A stretch of 64,000 nt of DNA from Sinorhizobium alkalisoli (GTDB lineage Bacteria; Pseudomonadota; Alphaproteobacteria; Rhizobiales; Rhizobiaceae): positions 1,736,001 to 1,800,000 of the forward strand of contig NZ_CP034910.1 of the NCBI RefSeq assembly GCF_008932245.1. Reading direction: 5' to 3'. The first letter of the stretch is position 1. Each line of letters begins with the position of its first letter. Position numbers and translations under genes: made by a program. The notes beneath the pieces are model-generated. The model was not told the DNA's origin. It ran no database searches and saw nothing but the letters and a program-made list of their open reading frames with translations. Positions 28,549-37,352 of this stretch are shown here, in pieces.

Positions 28549-29073
28549 TTAGGTTATGGCTCGCTTCTCATCTCGAAAGGCACATAGGGATTCGGACGGG
28601 TGACCACGCCCCTCGAGACGGCGCGCACCCATCGCCAGCGCCCGGTTCGAATATGACCGGTTCCCCGTTATCTCCGAACCTAGCCAGACGGGCTTTGGTG
28701 GATCGCCGTCTCCCTTTTTCAGTTCAATCTCCGCTATGACGAGGCCGTCGTTTGCGCCGGAGTAGACGTCTATTTCCCAGCGATGGCCCTGATGAATCAC
28801 CTCGTAACGGGTCTTCTCTACGATCCCCAGAGCGTGCTCGAACATCTCCATCGCGTCCGAGTAAGGGATTTCGTACTCATACTCTTCACGTCGCAGCCGG
28901 CCGGTTCGGATCTTTACCGTCAGCGTCGCTTGCGTTGCGTTCGAGATCCTGACGCGAACCATTCGATTCCTGGTACTCACGACGTAGGCTTGCCGCAGCT
29001 CAGACGCCTTACATGCGTGACTGCGCCAACGATCGCCCAGAACAAGGAATTTCCGCTCGATCTCAGTGGTCAT
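28549..29073 (-). CDS. CYTH domain protein (triphosphatase-like)
   Basis: 174 residues from the ATG at 29073, preceded by GAGGTGG; the canonical CYTH opening EIERKFLV follows the start directly. The tunnel motifs RVRISNATQATLTVK, EYEYEIPYSDAMEMF and AEIELKKGD are all present, matching the bacterial single-domain CYTH family related to inorganic triphosphatase and thiamine-triphosphatase. It is followed by the 155-residue hypothetical gene. Together with PPK2 and CYTH-CHAD it makes three polyphosphate/triphosphate proteins within about 11 kb. Confidence 0.9.
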   Translation of the reverse strand: MTTEIERKFLVLGDRWRSHACKASELRQAYVVSTRNRMVRVRISNATQATLTVKIRTGRLRREEYEYEIPYSDAMEMFEHALGIVEKTRYEVIHQGHRWEIDVYSGANDGLVIAEIELKKGDGDPPKPVWLGSEITGNRSYSNRALAMGARRLEGRGHPSESLCAFRDEKRAIT

Positions 29074-29246
29074 TTCCACCTCTTGCAGGTCACGATTCGC
29101 TCTCGATCCGGCCAAACCCCGATCATCCCGACCCACTTGACGGACAGGATGCGGTCCGACCCAAGTGCGATGCCCCTTGGCGGCAACGGCGCCCCGAAGC
29201 CTTTGTGCAATCGCATCCATGTTAGAAATGGCGAGCGGATCTGTCA

Positions 29247-29260
29247 TTGATTTGAGACAA
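29247..29260 (-). promoter_or_regulatory. Imperfect FixK-like box upstream of CYTH gene
   Basis: On the minus strand TTGTC-TCAA-ATCAA matches the FixK consensus at 8 of 10 positions, and TAACAT (29224-29219) lies at the class II -10 distance. The leader before the CYTH start would be about 140 nt. Weaker than the four perfect boxes. Confidence 0.3.
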
Positions 29261-29280
29261 AAGGGGCGGAAGCCCTCCTA

Positions 29281-30063
29281 TCAATCGATGATGTGATAGC
29301 CGCCATCGATGTACAGGGTTTCGCCGGTGATCAACTTCGCGGCGTCGGTTGCGAGAAAGGCCACCGCGGCCCCGACGTCGTCGATGGACACCAGGCTGCG
29401 CGTCGGCGCCTTGGACTGCGCCTTGTCGAGAAGCTCGTCAAATTCGGCGATACCGGAGGCCGCCCTCGTCTGGAGCGGGCCCGGTGAGATGGCATGGACC
29501 CGGATGCCCTGGGGGCCGAGCTCTGCGGCCAGGTAGCGCGTGGCGCTTTCCAGCGCGGCCTTCACCGGGCCCATGAGGTTGTAATGCTCGACCACCATCT
29601 GCGAACCGTAATAGGTCATGGTGAACAGCGTTCCGCCGTCACGCATCAGGGGCTCGGCGAGCTTTGCCATGCGGATGAACGACCAGCAGGATATCTCCAT
29701 GGCCTGCAGGAAGCCGACCTTCGAACAGTCGACCACGCGACCGTGGAGATCCTCCCGCGGGGCGAAGGCGATCGAGTGCAGGACGAAGTCGAGCTGGCCC
29801 CATCTGGCGCCGATCTCATCGAAGGCTGCCTCGAGTTGCCCCCCGACGCCAAGGTCCAGAGGCAGCATCATCGTCGCCCCGAGTTCTCGGCCGAGCGGCT
29901 CGACATAGGACCGTGTCTTTTCGTTGAGATACGTCACGGCGAGTTCCGCCCCCAGCGAGCGGAAAGCCTTGGCGCAGCCCCAGGCGATCGATTGATCGTT
30001 AGCGATGCCGGTCACGAGGCCGCGCCGGCCTTCGAGCGAAACGGAACGTGGATTAAACGACAT
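29281..30063 (-). CDS. fabI: Enoyl-[acyl-carrier-protein] reductase (NADH) FabI
   Basis: 260 residues from the ATG at 30063, behind GAGGAG. SDR-type enzyme with the FabI-specific cofactor loop GLVTGIANDQSIAWGCAK at the N-terminus and the catalytic Tyr-x6-Lys in TYYGSQMVVEHYNLMGPVKA. It reduces trans-2-enoyl-ACP in fatty acid synthesis. Here it is the last gene of a DUF3141-pta-ackA-fabI run on the minus strand and not with other fab genes, so it is probably a second copy specialised for this operon. Confidence 0.93.
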   Translation of the reverse strand: MSFNPRSVSLEGRRGLVTGIANDQSIAWGCAKAFRSLGAELAVTYLNEKTRSYVEPLGRELGATMMLPLDLGVGGQLEAAFDEIGARWGQLDFVLHSIAFAPREDLHGRVVDCSKVGFLQAMEISCWSFIRMAKLAEPLMRDGGTLFTMTYYGSQMVVEHYNLMGPVKAALESATRYLAAELGPQGIRVHAISPGPLQTRAASGIAEFDELLDKAQSKAPTRSLVSIDDVGAAVAFLATDAAKLITGETLYIDGGYHIID

Positions 30064-30146
30064 GGGATTCTCCTCGCAAACGGTCGGACCAGGATCACTT
30101 CCACGAAAAGGCCAGCCGACGATCTTGACCCGGGCCGACAACGAAT

Positions 30147-31334
30147 TCAGCGCGTGACTTGGCGGAGGATCGCGAGCGTATGGCCGGCGATCATTCGTTC
30201 TTCGTCCGTCGGCACGGTGAGCACCGCAACGCGGCTCCGGGCGCTCGATATGCGCAGCCCTCCCTCCGCGTTCGCCACCGGATCGGCCTCGATGCCCAAC
30301 CATGCCAGCCGCTCCACGATCGCTTGGCGGATAGCCGGCGCATTCTCGCCGACGCCCGCCGTGAAGACGAGACCGTCAAGTCCGCCCATGGCCGCGGCGA
30401 GCGCGCCAGCGGCCATGGCGACGCGATGGACGAAATATTCGAGGGCAAGCCTGGCCCGCTCGTCCGAACTGGCGATCAGCTCGCGCATGTCGCTGCTGAT
30501 GCCGGAAAGCCCCTTCATACCGCAGTCGTGGTAGAGCAGATGCTCGACGGCCTTGACGTCCATCTGTTTCTCGGCCAGCAGATAAAGGACGACGCCAGCG
30601 TCGAGTTGACCCGGACGAGTCCCCATGGGCAAGCCATCGAGGGCGGTAAAGCCCATCGTGCTTTCGACACTGCGGCCGCCGACGAGCGCGCACATCGAGC
30701 AGCCGCTGCCGAGATGAGCGACAATGACCCTCCCCTTTGCCAGATCGGGCGCAACTTCCCTCAACCGGCCGGCAATATATTCGTATGACAGGCCGTGGAA
30801 ACCATAGCGCCGCACGCCTTCCCGATAGAATGCTTCGGGAATCGCAAATCGATCGGCGACTTCCGGGTGGCCGCGGTGGAAGGCGGTATCGAAGCAAGCA
30901 ACCTGGGTAAGGTCCGGCCGCTGTCGGCGTATCGAACGGATCGGGGCCAGGTTGTTGGGCTGATGGAGTGGCGCCAGGGGTATCAGTTTCTCCAGTGTCA
31001 CAAGCACTTGGTCGTCGACGACCGTGGGTTCGCTGTACAACGGTCCGCCGTGCACCACTCGGTGGCCGACCGCCGTCGGCGGTGTGCCGATATGGCCGAC
31101 CAGCCAGGTGCCGACGATATCCTGCGCAGCCGCCAGGTCTTCGACCTCGTCCGCGGAAAATGCCTTCTCGGCAACAACTTGCCCTCTCGCATCACGGACC
31201 ATCAAACGCGGTCTGGTGCCGATCCCGTCAAGCTGCCCCTTCAACAGACGCTCGATCGTGTCGCGTTCGTCGATCGAGAAAAGCTGGAATTTGAGGCTCG
31301 AACTGCCGGCGTTGACCACCAGGATGCTGTCCAT
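30147..31334 (-). CDS. ackA: Acetate kinase
   Basis: 395 residues. Signatures: [13 protein letters not shown] at the N-terminus, [46 protein letters not shown] and [13 protein letters not shown]. It interconverts acetyl phosphate plus ADP and acetate plus ATP. The frame also allows a GTG at 31343 overlapping the pta stop (GTGA); I prefer the ATG at 31334, eight bases after GGAG. It lies directly after pta, so the pair makes ATP from acetyl-CoA under oxygen limitation, or works in reverse to take up acetate. Confidence 0.95.
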   Translation of the reverse strand: MDSILVVNAGSSSLKFQLFSIDERDTIERLLKGQLDGIGTRPRLMVRDARGQVVAEKAFSADEVEDLAAAQDIVGTWLVGHIGTPPTAVGHRVVHGGPLYSEPTVVDDQVLVTLEKLIPLAPLHQPNNLAPIRSIRRQRPDLTQVACFDTAFHRGHPEVADRFAIPEAFYREGVRRYGFHGLSYEYIAGRLREVAPDLAKGRVIVAHLGSGCSMCALVGGRSVESTMGFTALDGLPMGTRPGQLDAGVVLYLLAEKQMDVKAVEHLLYHDCGMKGLSGISSDMRELIASSDERARLALEYFVHRVAMAAGALAAAMGGLDGLVFTAGVGENAPAIRQAIVERLAWLGIEADPVANAEGGLRISSARSRVAVLTVPTDEERMIAGHTLAILRQVTR

Positions 31335-31339
31335 GTCCG

Positions 31340-32305
31340 TCACTCCGCGGGGACGGCCAGGGTCTGGCGTCTGGCAGCAGCATAAAGCACTGCTACCGCA
31401 CAGGAGGCCATCCGTGCGCGCAGGTTGTCCGCCCGCGACGTGAGAATGACCGGCACTCTGGCACCCAGGACAATGCCGGCGGCATCGGCATTGGCGAGAA
31501 AGGTGAGATTCTTGGCGAGCATGTTGCCGGCCTCGAGATCGGGGACGACGAGAATCTGCGCCCGCCCGGCCACCGGGGACCGAATGCCCTTGATCTGGGC
31601 AGCCTCCTCGCTGATCGCATTGTCGAGCGCCAGCGGGCCGTCGAGAATGCCCCCGGTGATCTGGCCACGATCGGCCATCTTGCAGAGGCAGGCAGCGTCG
31701 GTCGTTCCGGGGATCTTCGTCGTGACGGTCTCCACCGCCGAGAGGATGGCGACGCGAGGTTCGCCGAGACCGAGACCGAGGTGCAGGTCTATCGCGTTTT
31801 GCACGATGTCGCGCTTGGCCTCGAGGTCCGGAAAGATGTTGACCGCCGCGTCGGTGATGAACAGCGGCTCGGGATAGGTCGGCACATCCATGATAAAGAC
31901 GTGGCTGATCCGCCTTTGCGTCCTAAGACCTGTATCCTTGGCGGTGACCGCCCGCAGCAGTTCGTCCGTATGGAGGCTGCCCTTCATGATCAGTTCCGCC
32001 TTACCCGCGCGAACAAGCTCGACAGCCCCAGCGGCGGCGGCGTCGCTGTGCGGGGCATCAACGACCTGGTATTCTGCAACATCAACGCCGCAGCCCTCGG
32101 CGGCGGCACGGATCTTGGCGGACGGACCCACGAGTATCGGATCGATCATACCTGCATGCGCGGCCTCGACCACGCCCTGCAACGAACTCGTGTCGCAGGG
32201 GTGGGCAACCGCCGTCGGGATCGGCCCTACACCATGGGTCCGCTCGATCAGGCGCTCATATTTGACATGCGGACGATCCGCTTCTGCGGGGCTCGTCAAG
32301 GGCAT
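31340..32305 (-). CDS. pta: Phosphate acetyltransferase (Pta/Ptb family)
   Basis: 321 residues of the short phosphate acetyl/butyryl-transferase family. Features: [16 protein letters not shown] near the start, [54 protein letters not shown] and the C-terminal [20 protein letters not shown]. It transfers the acyl group of acetyl-CoA to phosphate. No N-terminal CobB-like domain is present, in contrast to long Pta. It sits between the DUF3141 gene and ackA, with which it nearly overlaps. Confidence 0.92.
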   Translation of the reverse strand: MPLTSPAEADRPHVKYERLIERTHGVGPIPTAVAHPCDTSSLQGVVEAAHAGMIDPILVGPSAKIRAAAEGCGVDVAEYQVVDAPHSDAAAAGAVELVRAGKAELIMKGSLHTDELLRAVTAKDTGLRTQRRISHVFIMDVPTYPEPLFITDAAVNIFPDLEAKRDIVQNAIDLHLGLGLGEPRVAILSAVETVTTKIPGTTDAACLCKMADRGQITGGILDGPLALDNAISEEAAQIKGIRSPVAGRAQILVVPDLEAGNMLAKNLTFLANADAAGIVLGARVPVILTSRADNLRARMASCAVAVLYAAARRQTLAVPAE

Positions 32306-32353
32306 CGCCGTTCTCCTTATGCCTTTTCCCGTCGCCTCCTGCTCCGCCTCCGG

Positions 32354-34594
32354 TCACGAAGTGCGGCGCGCACGTACCGATGCTCTCACCGGAGTTTCCC
32401 TCACAATTGCCGGTTTGCCCGTGCCGTCGGAGAAGAGTGCCTCGACGCAGCTCATACGAGCCTGAACGTCCTCGTTCATATCTCCGGTGCTCTCGATGAC
32501 CTCACGCACCGCCGCCAGCGCCGCCGTCCGCTGCTCATGGCTTGACGGCAGCATGGAGGGGAGCGCGGCGAGAGCCGCCGGCTCGTCGACCAGCAGCATC
32601 AGCGACTGTTCCCGGAGAATTCGTTTGAACTCCTGGAGTGAAAGACCCTCCCGGTGCCGTGCCCGGATGCGCCGCAGCACCGCCAACTGGCGCTCGTCGA
32701 GGCCATAGCCGCGGCCGACATAGACGAGAGCCCGAATGCTGGCTTCGCGCAGCCCGCCTTCGCCGATGCGCGCCTTGAGTTCGGCGATCCGTGCACGGAT
32801 GAAGGCCAAGGTCTCCGGCTGTTCACCGGGGTAGTGCCGCGGCAGTTCGTCCGTCGCATGAAGACCCACGGCGGCCTGCAGCATCGGAGAACCGTAAACG
32901 GCGAGGAAAACCTGCTCCTGAGCTTGGTCCCGCCAGGCGCCCCAAAGGTCGAGAGTGGTTTCGATCTGCTTGGACATGAAATCCTGCAATGCAGCGAACA
33001 TGTTGTCCGGACCGACCGGCTGGCGCTCCTCGCGGACCTGGTCCGCCAGAGTCGCGATAGACGCCATGAGGGGATTGCTGTCCGAGAAGAACTCGAAGGG
33101 CAGGCGCGCCGGATGCAGACGGGCAAGCCAGGAGGCGGCATGCTCGCTGGCGATGACCTGAACGAACGGTTGCGCGAAGGTGCGGTAGAGGCCGAGATTG
33201 ATCTCCGAGACGCGCCGCACCGTGGCGAAGCGCCGCTCGTCCTCCGGATCGTTGCCGCCCATCTCCCGCAGATCATCAAACGTGCGCGGCTCGAAACGGG
33301 CGATCCACTCGCCGAGCTCCAGGTCCGGTGCAATGTTTTCGATCGTGTGCGGGATCAATACCGCTTCATAGAGCCCCGGCGGCAGGGTGTCGATCAGATC
33401 GATGTTGCTGGCGAATTCGGCATGCTCCTTGATCGCCACCTTGCCCGAGACGAAGATGCCGAGGTGACCGATCGTCTCGTGCATCGCGTAGATGATCGTC
33501 TGTCCGTGCGCGCGAATATCGTCCACGCTCCGGTAGAGATCCAGGATCCAACCCAGCGCCTGCTGCGGCGGCGTTATGTTGTCGCCCTTGGAGCAGAAGC
33601 AGAGGATCGGCGACTTGATGTTGCGTAGATCGATCCGCATGCCATCCGAGGTAACGATCTCCGCCGTTGCCAGTCGGTTGCCGACGAACAGCTTATCGAC
33701 GATGAACTGCATTTCCTCGGCGTTGAGATTGACGTGTCCGCCCCACCAGCGCTCGAATTCCAGATAGCGCTCAGCCTCGGTATCGACCTTTGACCAGACG
33801 TTGTATTGCTTGCCCCAAAGGGTGTTCGCAGGGTTCAGGCCTTCGAAGTTCGTCACCAGCCAGGCCCCGTCGAACTTGCCGCCGCCGATGTCGCCGGTGA
33901 GTGCCGTGAGCCAGCTGCCGCCGAGCAACCCGCCGGTGTAACGCATCGGGTTTGTGCCTCTGACACCGGCCCAATAGGAAAGCGGGGATCCGGCTATGAT
34001 GACCGGTCCGAAGAGTTCGGGCCGCGTTGCCGCGAGCATCATCACCGCCCAGCCGGCCTGACAATTGCCGATCACGCAAGGTTTGCCGTCCGCCTCTGGA
34101 TGGAGTTCGATCACTTTTTCGAGGAATGCGGCTTGTGCCCGCATGATGTCCTCGATCGTCTGCCCGGGCACCGGGTCCGGGAGAAAACCGATGAAGTAGC
34201 AGGGATGTCCCGCTTGCAGCGCGGCGCCGATCTCGCTGTCGGCCTTGAAGCCCCCGATGCCGGGACCGTGGCCGGCGCGCGGATCGACAACGACGAAGGG
34301 GCGCTTGCCCGGATCGACAATGACATCCGCCGGCGGCACGATGCGCACCAGGCCATAGTTGACCGGGCGCGGCAACATCCGTCCGCTCAACACAAGCTTT
34401 ACATCGAAGCGCAAGACATGCGGCACCGGGCTCGAATTGTGCTCGGCATACTGATTGCCCCGGCGGCGCAGAACGTCACAGAAGAGGATCGTGCGCTGCC
34501 ATGCATCGATGGCGTATTGCCACGATTCCTGCCACGGCGGAGCCTGCCAAAGCCCGGCGTTTGCGCGGTCTCGCCCTTTTGCAGAATCTTCCAT
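32354..34594 (-). CDS. DUF3141 protein, PhaC-like alpha/beta hydrolase
   Basis: 746 residues from the ATG at 34594, which follows GGGGA; two upstream in-frame ATGs lack a ribosome site. The first ~400 residues resemble poly(3-hydroxyalkanoate) synthase: a Cys nucleophile in GNCQAG (Cys178), an Asp in SKGDNITPP, and a His in ETIGHLGIFVSG, giving a complete Cys-Asp-His triad. The last ~180 residues are helical and vaguely TerB-like (VGRGYGLDERQLAVLRRIRA). Its position ahead of pta, ackA and fabI suggests a role in acyl-CoA or PHA-like metabolism during oxygen limitation. Actual polymer synthesis is not shown. Confidence 0.88.
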   Translation of the reverse strand: MEDSAKGRDRANAGLWQAPPWQESWQYAIDAWQRTILFCDVLRRRGNQYAEHNSSPVPHVLRFDVKLVLSGRMLPRPVNYGLVRIVPPADVIVDPGKRPFVVVDPRAGHGPGIGGFKADSEIGAALQAGHPCYFIGFLPDPVPGQTIEDIMRAQAAFLEKVIELHPEADGKPCVIGNCQAGWAVMMLAATRPELFGPVIIAGSPLSYWAGVRGTNPMRYTGGLLGGSWLTALTGDIGGGKFDGAWLVTNFEGLNPANTLWGKQYNVWSKVDTEAERYLEFERWWGGHVNLNAEEMQFIVDKLFVGNRLATAEIVTSDGMRIDLRNIKSPILCFCSKGDNITPPQQALGWILDLYRSVDDIRAHGQTIIYAMHETIGHLGIFVSGKVAIKEHAEFASNIDLIDTLPPGLYEAVLIPHTIENIAPDLELGEWIARFEPRTFDDLREMGGNDPEDERRFATVRRVSEINLGLYRTFAQPFVQVIASEHAASWLARLHPARLPFEFFSDSNPLMASIATLADQVREERQPVGPDNMFAALQDFMSKQIETTLDLWGAWRDQAQEQVFLAVYGSPMLQAAVGLHATDELPRHYPGEQPETLAFIRARIAELKARIGEGGLREASIRALVYVGRGYGLDERQLAVLRRIRARHREGLSLQEFKRILREQSLMLLVDEPAALAALPSMLPSSHEQRTAALAAVREVIESTGDMNEDVQARMSCVEALFSDGTGKPAIVRETPVRASVRARRTS

Positions 34595-35092
34595 AACCGT
34601 CCCCTGTGCCAGTGTCATCGCATGTTCGTGTCGCCGCATCTTCGCGGATCTCGATCAGTACCCAACGAATGATCGTCGGATGCCGCAACAAGCACGCATC
34701 AACCAAGCAAAATATCTATAGATGATATACTGCAAAATTAAGACAACATTGGCCACATCTTCAATATATTTCGTATTTTAATGAGATATATTGTATTAAT
34801 ATTACGCAAACTTAATGCGCTATCGCAAAATGACGCGATTCAATACTCCATTCCGTTTTGCGCCGCCGAGAGACAATCTCATCGTTCCACGGCCGCATGC
34901 TCACACGGGCCGGCCGGTCGACAAAACAGCAAAACCGCCTCGATGAAATTGAGCTGGATCAATGCTTGACCGTAAGATACTCGAACATACGGGACTTGGC
35001 CGCCGCTTCGTGCTGCCGCCCTTCACAGTCGGAAGTATGCTGTTCGCCGCGACTTGCAAAGTGGCTTTCTTTCTGCCGCCTCGGGGCTCCTC
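34595..35092. other. AT-rich intergenic region between DUF3141 and K+ channel
   Basis: 498 bp containing a pronounced AT-rich block (about 34700-34860, with TATATT and TTTTAA tracts) unlike the rest of the window, and an imperfect FixK box at 34949. It must hold the divergent promoters for the DUF3141 operon and the channel gene. No coding sequence is convincing. Confidence 0.5.
34949..34962 (+). promoter_or_regulatory. Near-perfect FixK box upstream of K+ channel
   Basis: TTGAG-CTGG-ATCAA matches the consensus at 9 of 10 positions. No good -10 hexamer stands at the class II distance in either direction; TAAGAT at 34973-34978 is too close. It could serve the channel gene or the divergent operon, or neither. 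Confidence 0.35.
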
Positions 35093-35845
35093 ATGATCGT
35101 CAATTCGGCCATGTCGATCATCAATGCCTATCTTCGTCTCGTGGAGCGGTGGCGATGGAGCCTCCTGCTGACCCTGTTGATTGCGACGTTCTTGTTGCAG
35201 CCCCTCTGGTCGCACACGAGGCTCGGCGAACTTGCGAATGTTACGCTCTATCTTCTGGTTTTCGGAGGCGCGGTCCATGCCGGCCGGATCGGAGCAACGT
35301 CTGCGGTCGGTGTGATTGCGCTGCTGTCGATGGCTCTGGCGCTTCAAGTTCTCAGCACTTTAGGGATTGCCGGTCTGGATGGTCCGCTCTTGGGGCTGAT
35401 GCTGGTCATCGTTGTCAGTGCACTGATCGCGACGTTTGCAGAGCTCGTGGGAAGCCGCGAGATGACCACCGACAGTCTCGCCGGCGCGATATTCGGCTAC
35501 TTCATGATCGCCACCGCCTGGGCGCTGCTTTATCTCCGGCTCGAAGCCTGGCAGGCAGGATCATTCAGAATCCCGAATGGCGGCGATCTCGACATGCAAC
35601 TATTGTATTTCAGCCTCGTGACCATCACGACGGTCGGCTACGGCGATATCACACCGGCCACCCCAACCGCCCAAGTTCTGTCTGTGCTCGAAGCCGCAAT
35701 CGGGACCCTTTACATTGCGATCCTGATTGGTCGGATCGTCGGGCAATTCAAGTTTGGGGAAAAGCCCGTCGAACCAGAGTCTGAGCGCAGCGCGATGTTC
35801 TTCACCGGCCAGCGATCGCCGGAGGAGGACAAAGGCGCGTCCTGA
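35093..35845 (+). CDS. Two-pore-type potassium channel protein
   Basis: 250 residues (start uncertain; 35111 and the TTG at 35054 are alternatives). Several hydrophobic segments precede a pore loop with the K+ selectivity filter TTVGYGD near residue 185, followed by a last inner helix and a short cytoplasmic tail. This is an Ion_trans_2-type channel without a voltage sensor of obvious S4 type and without an RCK domain. It is divergent from the DUF3141-pta-ackA-fabI run and just upstream of the FixK-boxed DUF3300 gene. Confidence 0.88.
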   Translation: MIVNSAMSIINAYLRLVERWRWSLLLTLLIATFLLQPLWSHTRLGELANVTLYLLVFGGAVHAGRIGATSAVGVIALLSMALALQVLSTLGIAGLDGPLLGLMLVIVVSALIATFAELVGSREMTTDSLAGAIFGYFMIATAWALLYLRLEAWQAGSFRIPNGGDLDMQLLYFSLVTITTVGYGDITPATPTAQVLSVLEAAIGTLYIAILIGRIVGQFKFGEKPVEPESERSAMFFTGQRSPEEDKGAS

Positions 35846-35874
35846 CATACCGTTCAGGGGAACTTTTCCTGCCT

Positions 35875-35888
35875 TTGATTGCAATCAA
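35875..35888 (+). promoter_or_regulatory. FixK/FNR box upstream of DUF3300 gene
   Basis: TTGAT-TGCA-ATCAA, a perfect palindromic match, with TAACCT (35911-35916) exactly where a class II -10 belongs; predicted start of transcription near 35923, about 50 bases before the ATG at 35975. Confidence 0.75.
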
Positions 35889-35974
35889 CGACGCGGCCGC
35901 GTGAAGCGGGTAACCTTTCCCGAGTGGTTGCCGAGACGTCGTGGAGCTCGGCACAAGCGCCACGGGGGCAATTG

Positions 35975-37336
35975 ATGATCAGAAAAGCTGCAATTGCACT
36001 TGGCGGCGCGATGGCGATCATGCTGGCGATGCAGAGTTCCAGCACCTTCGCGCAGGAAAAGACGGCGGCAGCGACCGAAGCGCCGGCCGCCACGCCGGAG
36101 CCGCTCACCGACGAGGAACTCGAGGTTCTTGTAGCGCGGATCGCGCTCTATCCGGACGAGTTGATCGCACTCGTTTCGGCGGCCTCGCTATACCCGCTGC
36201 AGATCGTCGAGGCAGAGCGCTTTCTCCAGAGACGTGCGAAAAAGGCCGATCTGAAGCCGAAGGAAAGCTGGGACGGCAGCGTGATTTCGCTGCTCAATTA
36301 TCCCGAGATCGTCAAGATGATGAGCGAGGATCTCGAATGGACGCAGAGCTTTGGCGAGGCGATCGCCAATCAGCAGAAGGACGTGCTGATCGCGATCCAG
36401 CAGTTGCGCGACGAGGCGGTCGCCAAGGACATCATTAAGACGGACGACAAGATCAAGGTGGTCGAGGAGGGTGACAACATCATCATCCAGTCGGCGAACC
36501 CAGAGACGATCTATGTCCCCCAATACCCGCCGGAAATGCTCTACGAGCCAGGCTATGCGCCGGCGCCGATCGACTATTACGACGAAGCCTACCCCGCCTA
36601 CTGGTACCCTGGGGCGGCCTTTTTCGCCGGCGCCGTCACCGGCGCGATCTTCGGCGCGATCATCGACTGGGACGACTGGGGTGTCTGGGGCGGCCGCTGG
36701 GACGGCGACATCGATGTCGACTGTAACAAATGCTTCAACAACGTGGATTTCGACGGCAAGCTGAAGTTGAATGACATCGACTGGAAGAATGTCGACCGCA
36801 GCAAGCTCAAGTTCGACCGCGACCAGCTTCAGAAGTTCGACCGGACGAACATCAAGAACAGCATCAAGGCCAACGGCGACAACAATATCCGCAACCGCGC
36901 CGCAGAGGTCAACCGCGACCGGGCGCGCCCTGGGGGCGGCACGAGCAAGATCACGGATGTGCGCAAGAGCACGCTAGAAGGACTGAAGGCTCAGGCGCAG
37001 CCGAAGGCGAAGGCCGCAGGCGGGCAGAAGGTGGCGAAGGCGAAATCCGGAGGATCGAAGCAGAGCCTCAACCGCTCCAAGGGCAAGAAGCCCTCGCAGG
37101 CGAGCCGGCCGGCGGGCAAGAAGAAGATGGCCTCCAAGGCGCAGAAACGGTCGAAAAAGCCGTCCGGCCTCGGCAATGTCAATTCCGGCCGGCGCGAGGT
37201 GGCCTCGTCACGGCGCGGCGGCCACAGCATGGGCGGCGGCCATCGCGGCGGCGGGCGGCAGCATGTAAGCCGCGGCGGCGGCAGGCCGCCAATGGCCCGC
37301 GGCGGCGGTGGCCGCGGTGGCGGGCGCAGGCGCTGA
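35975..37336 (+). CDS. DUF3300 exported protein with Gly/Arg-rich tail
   Basis: 453 residues from the ATG at 35975. A signal peptide (MLAMQSSSTFA cleavage near residue 26) precedes the DUF3300 domain (LVARIALYPDELIALVSAAS, AERFLQRRAKKADLKPKESW). The middle is Tyr/Pro-rich then a hydrophobic AFFAGAVTGAIFGAII segment, and the C-terminal ~130 residues are strongly basic with Lys/Ser repeats ending in a Gly/Arg-rich tail, which could bind nucleic acid or polyanions. Molecular function unknown. It heads a two-gene unit with DUF2950 behind a perfect FixK box. Confidence 0.88.
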   Translation: MIRKAAIALGGAMAIMLAMQSSSTFAQEKTAAATEAPAATPEPLTDEELEVLVARIALYPDELIALVSAASLYPLQIVEAERFLQRRAKKADLKPKESWDGSVISLLNYPEIVKMMSEDLEWTQSFGEAIANQQKDVLIAIQQLRDEAVAKDIIKTDDKIKVVEEGDNIIIQSANPETIYVPQYPPEMLYEPGYAPAPIDYYDEAYPAYWYPGAAFFAGAVTGAIFGAIIDWDDWGVWGGRWDGDIDVDCNKCFNNVDFDGKLKLNDIDWKNVDRSKLKFDRDQLQKFDRTNIKNSIKANGDNNIRNRAAEVNRDRARPGGGTSKITDVRKSTLEGLKAQAQPKAKAAGGQKVAKAKSGGSKQSLNRSKGKKPSQASRPAGKKKMASKAQKRSKKPSGLGNVNSGRREVASSRRGGHSMGGGHRGGGRQHVSRGGGRPPMARGGGGRGGGRRR

Positions 37337-37352
37337 GCGGAGAGGAACGGCG

